From: VFMC01 sp040380855
Lineage (GTDB): Bacteria; Actinomycetota; Acidimicrobiia; Acidimicrobiales; Ilumatobacteraceae
Assembly: GCA_040380855.1 (NCBI GenBank)
Contig: JBEIIG010000001.1
Coordinates: forward strand, 93,459-157,458
Direction of reading: 5' to 3'
Length of the DNA stretch: 64,000 bases
Shown: positions 25,990-33,418 of the stretch, piece by piece
How positions within the stretch are numbered: position 1 is the first letter of the stretch
Layout of the letters: every line of letters begins with the position of its first letter
Made by a program: the position numbers and the translations under genes
The notes under the pieces: generated by a model
The model's database searches: none
The model's input: only the letters and a program-made list of their open reading frames with translations
What the model was told of the DNA's origin: nothing

Positions 25990-28053
25990 TCAGCGCTTCT
26001 GGGTCTTCGCCACCCAGCGGTAGAACCGCTCCTGGGCATCTCCGTCGCCGAAGTGGGCCGGACCGCGACGGTGCCACACCCCGTCGGAGGCGAGTTCCCA
26101 GCGCACCGAGTCGTCGGCGAGCAGCATCCCGAACACCGTGTCGAGCCAGGCGCGGTGCTTGGGATGGGTGACCGGTGCCAGCACTTCGATGCGCCGGTCG
26201 AGGTTGCGCTCCATCCAGTCGGCCGAACCGATCAGGTAGAGCGGTTTGTCGCCGCCCTCGGTGTCGGTCTGCTCGCCGTGGGCGAAACAGACGATGCGCG
26301 AGTGCTCGAGGTAGCGACCGAGCTGCGAGCGCACACGGATGGTCTCGCTCTGGCCGGGCACACCGGGCACCAGACAGCAGATCCCGCGCACGACGAGATC
26401 GATCCGCACCCCGGCTCGACTGGCGTCGTAGAGCGCCTCGATCAGCATCGGGTCGACCAGCGAATTGAGTTTCGCGGTGATGTGCCCATCGGCCCCGAAC
26501 GAGGCCTCGTGTTCGATCAGGTCGAGCAGTTGGCCGCGGAGTTCGCGCGGCGCCACGAGCAGGCTGCGATAGCGGTGCGCCCGGCTGTAGCCGGTGAGGT
26601 GGTTGAACAACTGCGAGATGTCGGCGCCCACATCGGGGTCGCAGGTGAGGTAGGCGACATCTTCGTACAGCCGCGCCGTCTTCGAGTTGTAGTTGCCGGT
26701 GCCGATGTGGCAGTAGCGGCGCAGGCCGTCGTCGTCGTTGCGCACCACCAGCACGCACTTGGCGTGGGTCTTCAGCCCCACCAGGCCGTACACCACGTGC
26801 ACACCGGCGCGTTCGAGTGCTTTGGCCCAACCGACGTTGGTGGCTTCGTCGAAACGTGCCTTCAGCTCGACGAGCACCGCCACCTGCACCCCGCGTTCGG
26901 CGGCGCGGATGAGGCTGCGTGCGATCGGGCTGTCGCCACCGGCTCGGTACAGGGTCATCTTGATCGACTGCACCTTGGGGTCGTCGGCAGCCTGGGCGAT
27001 GAAGCTCTCGGTACTGCTGGCGAAACTCTCGTAGGGGTGGTGCACCAGCAGCGCCCGCTCGCGGATGACCGAGAAGATGCTGCGGCCGGCCTCGTCGGCA
27101 GCGACGATGCGGCCTGCGGTGACCGGCGGCCACGGCGTGTCGCGCAGGTCGGGCCGGTCGATGGTGGCGAGCTGGAACAGGCAGGTGAGGTCGAGCATCG
27201 TCTGGTGGAAGCTCACGTCGGCCGGGGCGAGGTCGAGTTCGCGGGTGAGCAACTCGACCATCTCGTCGCTCATGCCCTGCTGCACCTCGAGGCGAACGGC
27301 GCGCCCGAAGCGACGGCGCCGCAACTCGAGTTCGACGGCGGCGAGCAGGTCGTCGGCCTCTTCTTCTTCGAGGGTGAGGTCGGCATTGCGGGTGACGCGG
27401 AACGGCCAGCTGTCCTCCACCACCATGCCCGAGAACAGTTGGTGCAGGTGGGCGGTGATGATCTGCTCGACGGGCACGTAGCGCACACCGTCGCCGAGTG
27501 CGATCAACCGGGGAAAGACGTTGGGCACCTTCACCCGGGCGAAGCGACGCTCGCCGGTCTCGGGATCCGACACCATCGCCGCCAGGCTGAGGGCGAGGTT
27601 CGAGATGTAGGGAAACGGATGGGCCGGGTCGACGGCCAGCGGTGTGAGAACCGGGAAGATGCGCCGCTCGAACACCTCGGTGAGTTCGAGACGGTCGTCG
27701 GTGTCGAGGTCGTCCCACCCGAGCACCGACACACCGGCATCGGCCAAGGCCGGCACCAGCGTGTCGCGCCACATGGCCTCTTGACGCGCCACCATGGTGG
27801 TGACCGAATCGGCGATGGCTTCGAGTTGCTCGGCCGGGGTGAGCCCATCGGCCGAGCGCACGGTGAGGCCGACGGCCACCTGGTCTTTCAGCGCGGCGAC
27901 GCGCACTTGGAAGAACTCGTCGAGGTTGCTCGAAGCGATGGCGATGAACTTCACCCGCTCGAGCAGCGGGATGCCGGATTCGGCGGCGAGCGCCAGCACC
28001 CGGTCGTTGAACGCCAACCAGCTCAGTTCACGGTTGAACAGCCGGTCGGTCAA
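25990..28053 (-). CDS. ppk1: Polyphosphate kinase 1
   Basis: 687 residues, the normal PPK1 length. N-terminal NRELSWLAFNDRVLALA (7-23), FFQVRVAALKDQVAVG, and the phospholipase-D-like catalytic halves with VYGLVGLKTHAKCVLVVR (first catalytic His) and YCHIGTGNYNSKTARLYEDV (second His region). It makes long-chain polyphosphate from ATP. The start is a TTG at 28053 (TTG-ACC-GAC-CGG), the only start that keeps the family N-terminus. It lies upstream of the pst genes on the same strand but before the PHO box, so may be transcribed separately. Confidence 0.95.
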   Translation of the reverse strand: MTDRLFNRELSWLAFNDRVLALAAESGIPLLERVKFIAIASSNLDEFFQVRVAALKDQVAVGLTVRSADGLTPAEQLEAIADSVTTMVARQEAMWRDTLVPALADAGVSVLGWDDLDTDDRLELTEVFERRIFPVLTPLAVDPAHPFPYISNLALSLAAMVSDPETGERRFARVKVPNVFPRLIALGDGVRYVPVEQIITAHLHQLFSGMVVEDSWPFRVTRNADLTLEEEEADDLLAAVELELRRRRFGRAVRLEVQQGMSDEMVELLTRELDLAPADVSFHQTMLDLTCLFQLATIDRPDLRDTPWPPVTAGRIVAADEAGRSIFSVIRERALLVHHPYESFASSTESFIAQAADDPKVQSIKMTLYRAGGDSPIARSLIRAAERGVQVAVLVELKARFDEATNVGWAKALERAGVHVVYGLVGLKTHAKCVLVVRNDDDGLRRYCHIGTGNYNSKTARLYEDVAYLTCDPDVGADISQLFNHLTGYSRAHRYRSLLVAPRELRGQLLDLIEHEASFGADGHITAKLNSLVDPMLIEALYDASRAGVRIDLVVRGICCLVPGVPGQSETIRVRSQLGRYLEHSRIVCFAHGEQTDTEGGDKPLYLIGSADWMERNLDRRIEVLAPVTHPKHRAWLDTVFGMLLADDSVRWELASDGVWHRRGPAHFGDGDAQERFYRWVAKTQKR

Positions 28054-28065
28054 GCGGCGCCTCGC

Positions 28066-28329
28066 TCAGCCGTTGCCGTCGGGATACCCGAGATCCCACT
28101 CGACGGTGATGTTCTCGCGCTCGCCGTCGCGCATGATGCGCTCGCGGTTGCGGCGGAACTGCGGATCGTCGCGTGGTAGCAGCACCAGACGGGCGAGCGC
28201 ACGAGTGCGGAACTCCTCGACCAGGGTGCGGTCGCCATAGTCTCCGTAGACCTCCCAGTGCGGCGCGACAGGCCCAAGGTAGACGATGCGGACGTGCGCT
28301 CGGGGCGCCTCGGTGGCGGTGTCGGTCAT
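28066..28329 (-). CDS. Small hypothetical protein upstream of ppk1
   Basis: 87 residues from the ATG at 28329; a GTG 12 bases upstream (28341) is possible. No membrane helix or cysteine motif. Central part reads HWEVYGDYGDRTLVEEFRTRALARLVLLPRDDPQF, then a charged region. It is 12 bases upstream of ppk1 and probably cotranscribed with it. Family not recognised. Confidence 0.55.
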   Translation of the reverse strand: MTDTATEAPRAHVRIVYLGPVAPHWEVYGDYGDRTLVEEFRTRALARLVLLPRDDPQFRRNRERIMRDGERENITVEWDLGYPDGNG

Positions 28330-28566
28330 CGGTCGATCCACTTTCCTCGTGCCTCGAATGGCTCACATGGGGCTGGCCAAGTGTACCGGCGACGACGAAA
28401 GGCTGTGCCGACCGGGTGGCCACTGGTACGATCTGGATTTCCGGGAACCAATCCACACGCCGCGACGTCAGACATGCAGACGGTCGTGTCGTGCGGTTCG
28501 ACGGGAGCCCCTCGGGGCTTAGTGCGGGCGCACAACCAGATCGGTCACAGGCCGAAAGGAGACGCC
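28330..28566. other. Divergent intergenic region with long whiB leader
   Basis: No gene. On the plus strand an extended -10, TGGTACGAT (TACGAT at 28427-28432), would give the downstream whiB a leader of about 130 bases, unlike the leaderless genes nearby. The leader ends in AAAGGAG 6 bases before the whiB ATG. No terminator-like attenuator is obvious. Confidence 0.4.
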
Positions 28567-28878
28567 ATGCAGCGCAACGATTCCCCCCTCACACTGTCCA
28601 CTCCGGTCGTCGTCACCTCCCCGCGCCCGAGCGACGACGAGTCGATCACCTCGTGGATGGCCCTCGGCAACTGCCGCAACTACCCCCCGGCCACCTTCTT
28701 CCCGAGCGACGGAGTCGGCGTCGAGCGCGCCCGCAAGATCTGCGCCGACTGCCCCGTCACCGCCACCTGCCTCGAGTACGCACTCGACGAGCGCATCGAG
28801 CACGGCGTGTGGGGTGGGTGCAGCGAGCGCGAACGCCGCCGCATCCTGAAGCGCCGACGCGACGTCGGCTCGCGCTGA
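28567..28878 (+). CDS. WhiB-family iron-sulfur transcriptional regulator
   Basis: 103 residues, ATG with AAAGGAG 6 bases upstream. Four cluster cysteines at 36, 59, 62 and 68 (C-x22-C-x2-C-x5-C), the GVWGG turn at 80-84, and a basic end ERERRRILKRRR. WhiB proteins bind a 4Fe-4S cluster and sigma factor to control development or stress genes. An extra cysteine directly after GVWGG (residue 85) is unusual. A strong terminator follows; subclass is not assigned. Confidence 0.9.
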   Translation: MQRNDSPLTLSTPVVVTSPRPSDDESITSWMALGNCRNYPPATFFPSDGVGVERARKICADCPVTATCLEYALDERIEHGVWGGCSERERRRILKRRRDVGSR

Positions 28879-28923
28879 CTCGCCTGCCGGGCCGCACAGC
28901 ACCGGTCGGGTCCAGAAACGCCG

Positions 28924-28967
28924 AACGGGCGCCATCTCCTCCTCAGCGGAGGGCGATGGCGCCCGTT
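28924..28967. terminator. Bidirectional terminator between whiB and tatA
   Basis: AACGGGCGCCATC (28924-28936) pairs perfectly with GATGGCGCCCGTT (28955-28967), giving a 13-base stem that ends in a short T run on the plus strand and, by symmetry, an A/T flank on the other. It separates the convergent whiB and tatA genes. Confidence 0.75.
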
Positions 28968-29030
28968 TGCGTTCGTCGATGATGTCGAGAGTCGCCCGAC
29001 ACGAGTGGGGCAGCTGCTCCGACGGGCGAC

Positions 29031-29213
29031 CTACTGCTCGGTCTTCTGCTCGGTCTTGTCGGCTTCCTTCTGGCCTTCGGCCAGACCGGACTTGAACTCC
29101 TGCTGGGCCTTGCCCAGGTTCTTGGCGAGTTTCGGCAACTGCGAGCCGCCGAACAGCACCAGAACGACGACGATGATCAGAATGATCTCGGGCGGATCGA
29201 GGAAAGCGAGCAT
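29031..29213 (-). CDS. tatA: Sec-independent translocase subunit TatA
   Basis: 60 residues: one N-terminal membrane helix (about 8-22, PEIILIIVVVLVLFGG), then the FGGSQLPKLAKNLGKAQQEFKSG hinge and amphipathic helix that define TatA/E, then a charged tail KEADKTEQKTEQ. It forms the pore that exports folded proteins. tatB and tatC are not adjacent. The ATG is 6 bases from a TAGCCT -10 box. Confidence 0.92.
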   Translation of the reverse strand: MLAFLDPPEIILIIVVVLVLFGGSQLPKLAKNLGKAQQEFKSGLAEGQKEADKTEQKTEQ

Positions 29214-29219
29214 GGCGTC

Positions 29220-29225
29220 AGGCTA
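29220..29225 (-). promoter_or_regulatory. -10 element of tatA
   Basis: TAGCCT on the minus strand, 6 bases before the ATG at 29213; predicted leaderless. Confidence 0.5.
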
Positions 29226-29254
29226 GCACGACGTGATGTTGACGCGCCTGCGGC

Positions 29255-29521
29255 TCAGGCGGTGACGCGGCGCGCGGCGAGGGCCCGCTGGCGACGCAGG
29301 CGACGACGCTCGCGCTCGGACAACCCGCCCCAGATACCGAACTTCTCGCCGTTGGCGAGCGCGTACTCGAGGCAGTCCATCCGCACCACGCAGCCACGGC
29401 AGACCTCTTTGGCCTCGCGGGTGGAGGCGCCGCGCTCGGGGAAGAACAGGTCGGGGTCGACACCCAAGCAGTTCGCCTGGTCCTGCCAGCTGCGGTCGTC
29501 GTTCGCGTTGTCGGTGTCCAC
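29255..29521 (-). CDS. WhiB-family iron-sulfur transcriptional regulator (second copy)
   Basis: 88 residues from a GTG at 29521 with GGGGAGG 5 bases upstream. Cysteines at 18, 41, 44 and 50, GIWGG at 63-67 and the Arg-rich tail ERRRLRRQR make a complete WhiB. It differs clearly from the copy at 28567 (for example FGIWGGLSE against HGVWGGCSE), so they are old paralogues rather than a recent duplication. A strong palindrome lies about 50 bases upstream and is a candidate operator. Confidence 0.9.
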   Translation of the reverse strand: MDTDNANDDRSWQDQANCLGVDPDLFFPERGASTREAKEVCRGCVVRMDCLEYALANGEKFGIWGGLSERERRRLRRQRALAARRVTA

Positions 29522-29571
29522 TCGGACCTCCCCTGCTTGTGCCGTGGCGCTGATCGTTCGCTCTCGGCTGC

Positions 29572-29593
29572 CACTGCTGTAATTACAGCGGTG
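29572..29593. promoter_or_regulatory. Palindromic operator candidate upstream of whiB
   Basis: GCTGTAATTACAGC at 29576-29589 is a perfect 14-base palindrome, extended by CAC and GTG arms with one mismatch to 22 bases. It is AT-rich inside a very GC-rich region and lies in the 205-base gap (29522-29726) upstream of both the whiB at 29255-29521 and downstream of the VWA gene. The binding protein is unknown. Confidence 0.6.
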
Positions 29594-29726
29594 TCATTGT
29601 TCACGAAATGCGTGCCGACACGCAAGAGGGAAACATCAAGAACTCGGCAAATCGACCGCACGTCGTGACATCCGTACCGCGAATCAGCACGCGGCGTGTC
29701 GCGCGACCACGCCGCGTCAGCCCTGC

Positions 29727-31745
29727 TCAACCTGCGCGACGGGCTCCGCGGCCACGAGCCTGCTGACGCTTGTGCTCGATGAAGTCGACGAGCACGTAGT
29801 CGCCGAGGGTCTCGTTGTTGGTGAAGAACGCCCGACCACGGTTGATCGCCGTCAACTTCTCGACGAACGAACGCAGTCCGTGGTCGGCATCGAGCATGAA
29901 GGTGTTGATGCGGATGTTCTCGCGCGTGCACCGCAAGGCTTCGCGCAAGGTGGCCTCGACGGTTTCGTACACCGGCGGGTAGTTGAAGAACACCTGCCCG
30001 TTGCTCATGATGTGCGCCGTCGGCTCGCCGTCGGTGATCATGATGATCTGCTTGGTGCCGCTCTGACGGGCCAGCAGTTGGCGGGCGAGGGCCATGGCGT
30101 GGTGCATGTTGGTGCCGTACGCGTAGTCCCAACTCACCTCGGGCAGTTGCTCGGGGCTCAGCACCCGGGCGGTCTCGCCGAAGCCGATGATGCCCAGGTA
30201 GTCGCGCGGGTACTGCGACGAGATGAGCGACTGCAGGGCCATCGCCACTTTCTTGGCGGGCAGGAAGTTGTCACGCATCGGCATGCTCATCGAGAGGTCG
30301 AGCATCAGCACCGTCGACGAGCGGGTGAGGTGTTCGGTGCGTTCGATCTCGAAGTCGTCGGGCTGGAGGCGCACCGGCGTGCCCGTTCCCTGGCGACGCA
30401 CCGCGTTGCGGATGGTGCGCTGGAGGTCGAGGTTGAACGGGTCGCCGTACTCGTACTGCTTGGTGTCGTAGGTGCGCTCGTGTCCCTGGCCGAGCCGGTT
30501 GAGTTGGTGCTGGCCGCCGGCGTCCTTGGTGAGCTTGTCGAACAGATCCTTCAGTGCGTTGGCGCCGATCTTGCGCAGGCCCTTCGGCGTGAGTTCGAGT
30601 CGACCCTCTTTGTTGTCGATCAGGCCGGCGTCTTGGAGCATCTTGGTGAGTTCGGCCAACCGTTCGAGTGACCGGGCGGCGTCGTCGCCGAGCAGGTCGC
30701 GCACCCGGTCCATATCGGCCTCGGCCAGCGCGGCCGGGTTGGTGGCGTTGCGCAGCAGGTTCTCGAGCCGGTCGAGATCGCCGAGTTCCTGCATGGTCTG
30801 CATCGCCTGGCTCATGCCCATCGGGTCGGAGCCCTCGAACTCGTAGCTCTGGCCCCAGTTCATCTGCGGGTACATCGAGCGCAGGTTCTGGCCCAGCTGC
30901 TCCATCTGCCAGCGCAGGTCCATGTCGTCGAGCAGTTGGTCGCTCAACTGCTGCAGCTGCGCCCGCTGCTCGGGGGTCATCGAGTTGAGCATCGCCTGCA
31001 TGGCCGCCATGCGTTGGGCCATCTGCTCGAGCAGCTCGTCGAGGTTCTGCGGGTTCTCGGGGAAGAAGTCGCCGAACTGCTCCATGAACTGCTCGAACTG
31101 TTCGTCCTCACCGTTGGCGCGGCGTTCGATCATCTCGTTCAGCGCAGCCATCATGTCCTTCATGCGCTGCATGGCCTCGGGGGTCATGCTCTGCATCGCA
31201 CTGCTCATCTGGTCGACGGTCTGCTGCATGAGCTGCTGGCGGAGCTGGTCCATCAGCTGCTCGAAGCGCTGCGCCGCCTCGGCCGACTCGAAGTCGTAGG
31301 CCGAGAGTTCGCGCACCTTGCCGGCGAGGTCGTCGGGCAGCATGTCGAGACGGAAGTTGCGGTCGGCGGCAGCGTTGCGGGCAGCTTCGGCGCGACGCTC
31401 GTCGCCGCTGCGTTCGGCGTCGCGCGTGGCGTTCTCGATGGCATGTCGTTCCTCGTCGACGATGTCGTCCAGCGCGTCGGCGATCTCCTGGTACACACCG
31501 CCGAGGTCGGAGCGGTCGAGACGTTCCTGTCGCTGCTGACGCAACTTCTCCATCAACTCGCGCAAGCCCTGCATCCGCTCGCCGTTGCGGTCGGTCATCC
31601 CCTGCTGGAGCAGGCGGCGCAGCGCGCTGTTCACATCACCGTGGTACAGCAGGTCGTCGGTGAGTTCCTCGAACAGGGCATCGGCGTCGAAGTCGAACCC
31701 CTTCTGGGTGCCGTCCCAGCGCGAATAGGTGAATCGGGCTGCCAT
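29727..31745 (-). CDS. VWA-domain protein, partner of the MoxR/BchI-like ATPase
   Basis: 672 residues. The first 450 residues are helical and rich in Gln, Met and Glu (for example LMDQLRQQLMQQTVDQMSSAMQSM), predicting long coiled coils. The last 200 hold a von Willebrand A domain with a MIDAS site LDLSMSMP (DxSxS), a Thr region and ITDGEPTAH. Such proteins work with MoxR-type AAA ATPases as chaperones or in metal insertion; the likely ATPase is at 33419-34861 on the same strand, separated by two genes on the opposite strand. Promoter TAGGGT is 6 bases from the ATG. Confidence 0.82.
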   Translation of the reverse strand: MAARFTYSRWDGTQKGFDFDADALFEELTDDLLYHGDVNSALRRLLQQGMTDRNGERMQGLRELMEKLRQQRQERLDRSDLGGVYQEIADALDDIVDEERHAIENATRDAERSGDERRAEAARNAAADRNFRLDMLPDDLAGKVRELSAYDFESAEAAQRFEQLMDQLRQQLMQQTVDQMSSAMQSMTPEAMQRMKDMMAALNEMIERRANGEDEQFEQFMEQFGDFFPENPQNLDELLEQMAQRMAAMQAMLNSMTPEQRAQLQQLSDQLLDDMDLRWQMEQLGQNLRSMYPQMNWGQSYEFEGSDPMGMSQAMQTMQELGDLDRLENLLRNATNPAALAEADMDRVRDLLGDDAARSLERLAELTKMLQDAGLIDNKEGRLELTPKGLRKIGANALKDLFDKLTKDAGGQHQLNRLGQGHERTYDTKQYEYGDPFNLDLQRTIRNAVRRQGTGTPVRLQPDDFEIERTEHLTRSSTVLMLDLSMSMPMRDNFLPAKKVAMALQSLISSQYPRDYLGIIGFGETARVLSPEQLPEVSWDYAYGTNMHHAMALARQLLARQSGTKQIIMITDGEPTAHIMSNGQVFFNYPPVYETVEATLREALRCTRENIRINTFMLDADHGLRSFVEKLTAINRGRAFFTNNETLGDYVLVDFIEHKRQQARGRGARRAG

Positions 31746-31751
31746 GTCGGC

Positions 31752-31757
31752 ACCCTA
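31752..31757 (-). promoter_or_regulatory. -10 element of the VWA gene
   Basis: TAGGGT on the minus strand, 6 bases before the ATG at 31745. Confidence 0.5.
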
Positions 31758-31852
31758 CTCGCGCGATCGGCGAGGTGGTCTCGATCAGCCCGACCTACAC
31801 GGTGAATCTCGAAAACCGATCGCTGCGACGAGCCCCATCACCCGGAGCCCGG

Positions 31853-31858
31853 TACTGT
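31853..31858 (+). promoter_or_regulatory. -10 element of the cyclase gene
   Basis: TACTGT, 7 bases before the ATG at 31866. It favours this ATG over the GTG at 31860. Confidence 0.45.
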
Positions 31859-31865
31859 CGTGGGT

Positions 31866-32414
31866 ATGCGTGTCCCCCGCACGTTCGCTTTCGTCGACCT
31901 CTCCGGATTCACGAACTACACCGCTGCCTTCGGCGACGACGCCGCCGGCCGCATCCTCGGCGCGTTCCGCACCCTGGTGCGCCAGACCGCCAGTGAGCGC
32001 GGCGTGCGCATCGCCAAGTGGCTGGGCGACGGCTGCATGATCGTGTCGGTCGACCAGTCGAGCGCCATCTCGTTCGCACTCGACCTCGAACACCGCTCGG
32101 CCGAGGTGTGCGCCCCGCTGTCGCTGCGGGTGGGTATCGCCTCGGGCTACGCCTTGCTGTTCGAGGGCGACGACTACATCGGTTCGGCCGTCAACATGGC
32201 CTCACGTCTGTGCGACGCCGCGGGCCCGTTCGAGGTGCTCATGCCGTCGATGCAACTCGAACGACTGCCCGAAGGTGTCAGTGCCACACCGCACGGATCG
32301 CTCGAACTGCGGGGCTTCCCCGGTCCGATCGAGGTACTCGAGCTCGACGGTCGCCCCACGTTCACCCCGTTGAACGACACCAGCGAGCTGTGGACTCGCA
32401 CCCCGTTCGACTGA
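31866..32414 (+). CDS. Stand-alone class III adenylyl cyclase domain protein
   Basis: 182 residues, essentially one catalytic domain. All six canonical residues are present: metal Asp 11 (FVDLSGFT) and 55 (KWLGDG), substrate-selecting Lys 51 and Asp 103, transition-state Asn 110 and Arg 114 (GSAVNMASRL). It could therefore make cAMP as a dimer. There is no sensor or membrane segment. It sits divergent to the VWA gene and overlaps the next gene, so it may belong to the same regulatory unit. Function otherwise unknown. Confidence 0.8.
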   Translation: MRVPRTFAFVDLSGFTNYTAAFGDDAAGRILGAFRTLVRQTASERGVRIAKWLGDGCMIVSVDQSSAISFALDLEHRSAEVCAPLSLRVGIASGYALLFEGDDYIGSAVNMASRLCDAAGPFEVLMPSMQLERLPEGVSATPHGSLELRGFPGPIEVLELDGRPTFTPLNDTSELWTRTPFD

Positions 32415-33385
32415 CCGGCGAACCCGCTGGCGAACCCGCAACCGGGCCGGCCGAGACACCGACCGGCGGGCCGGTGTTGTCGGTGGGTGCTGTCGTCACC
32501 GGCCTCGGCCCCGGCGATCGGTTGCTCGGCGACCAGATCGACACAGCCGTCGGGCTCGGCCTCGGCCATGTGCGCCTCACCGTGCCGTGGTCGGCAGCGC
32601 AGCCGCGGGCAGGTGTGCTCGCCGGCAAGGTGGTGGAAGAGGTGCTCGGTGCGGTGCGCACGCTGCGCACCGCGGGTGTGCGGGTGTGGCTGTGCCTGCT
32701 GTCGCCCGATGTACCGCTGTGGTTCGACGACGAGGGCGGGTTCACCGACGACCGCACGGCCGGGCACTGGTGGCCCCGCTGGGTCGAGACTGCCGCCGAC
32801 GCGTTCGGCGACGACGTCGACGGCTGGGTGCCGTTCGAGGCACCGTGGGCGATGGTGCAGCGACTGGCTCCCGCCGACGCCCGCAAACAGGGCGAGGTGT
32901 TCCACACGCTGACCATCGCCTGGCGCGATGCCTGGCGGCTGTTGCACGGCCCGGTACCGGTGGCCACATCGCTCGACGTTCGCACCGTGCGTATCCCGGC
33001 CGACGACGTGGTGGCTGCCGAGTGGGCTCGCCGCGAAGACCAACTGCGGTGGCGGCTGTGGTTGCGTGGGCTGTCCGACGGCATCGTCAGCATCCCGGGC
33101 CGGGCCGACCGCGAGCTGCCCGATCTGGCCGGCGCGTTCGATCAACTGGGCATCGCCCTCAGTGGCGCCGGCCCGGTCGACCTGGAGGCACTGCTGCACC
33201 GGGTGGCCGAGCAGGGGCCCGAGGCACCGCTGGCGGTGACCTTCCGCCCCACCGGCCCCGACCGCGACGCCCGCGCCGAAGCCGTGCACGACACGCTCGC
33301 GTTCGTGCGCAGGCTGGCGGCGGGGCTACCGCTCGAACGCATCACGTTCACCGACCTCGACGCCACCGCCCACGCCCTGGGCTGA
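32390..33385 (+). CDS. GH1 (beta-glucosidase)-like barrel protein, probably inactive
   Basis: About 331 residues from a GTG at 32390 inside the cyclase gene; a GTG at 32474 is the alternative. The order of segments GLGHVRLTVPWSAAQPRAGVL, VRVWLCLLSPDVPLWFDDEGGF and WVETAADAFGDDVDGWVPFEAPWAMVQ follows family 1 glycosidases, but the acid/base motif TFNEP reads PFEAP and no ENG nucleophile motif is found. It may be a sugar-binding or regulatory relative. It is translationally linked to the cyclase by a 25-base overlap. Confidence 0.6.
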   Translation: MDSHPVRLTGEPAGEPATGPAETPTGGPVLSVGAVVTGLGPGDRLLGDQIDTAVGLGLGHVRLTVPWSAAQPRAGVLAGKVVEEVLGAVRTLRTAGVRVWLCLLSPDVPLWFDDEGGFTDDRTAGHWWPRWVETAADAFGDDVDGWVPFEAPWAMVQRLAPADARKQGEVFHTLTIAWRDAWRLLHGPVPVATSLDVRTVRIPADDVVAAEWARREDQLRWRLWLRGLSDGIVSIPGRADRELPDLAGAFDQLGIALSGAGPVDLEALLHRVAEQGPEAPLAVTFRPTGPDRDARAEAVHDTLAFVRRLAAGLPLERITFTDLDATAHALG

Positions 33386-33418
33386 GGCGAGCGCCGGCAC
33401 CGTTCGGTGCGAGCGGGG

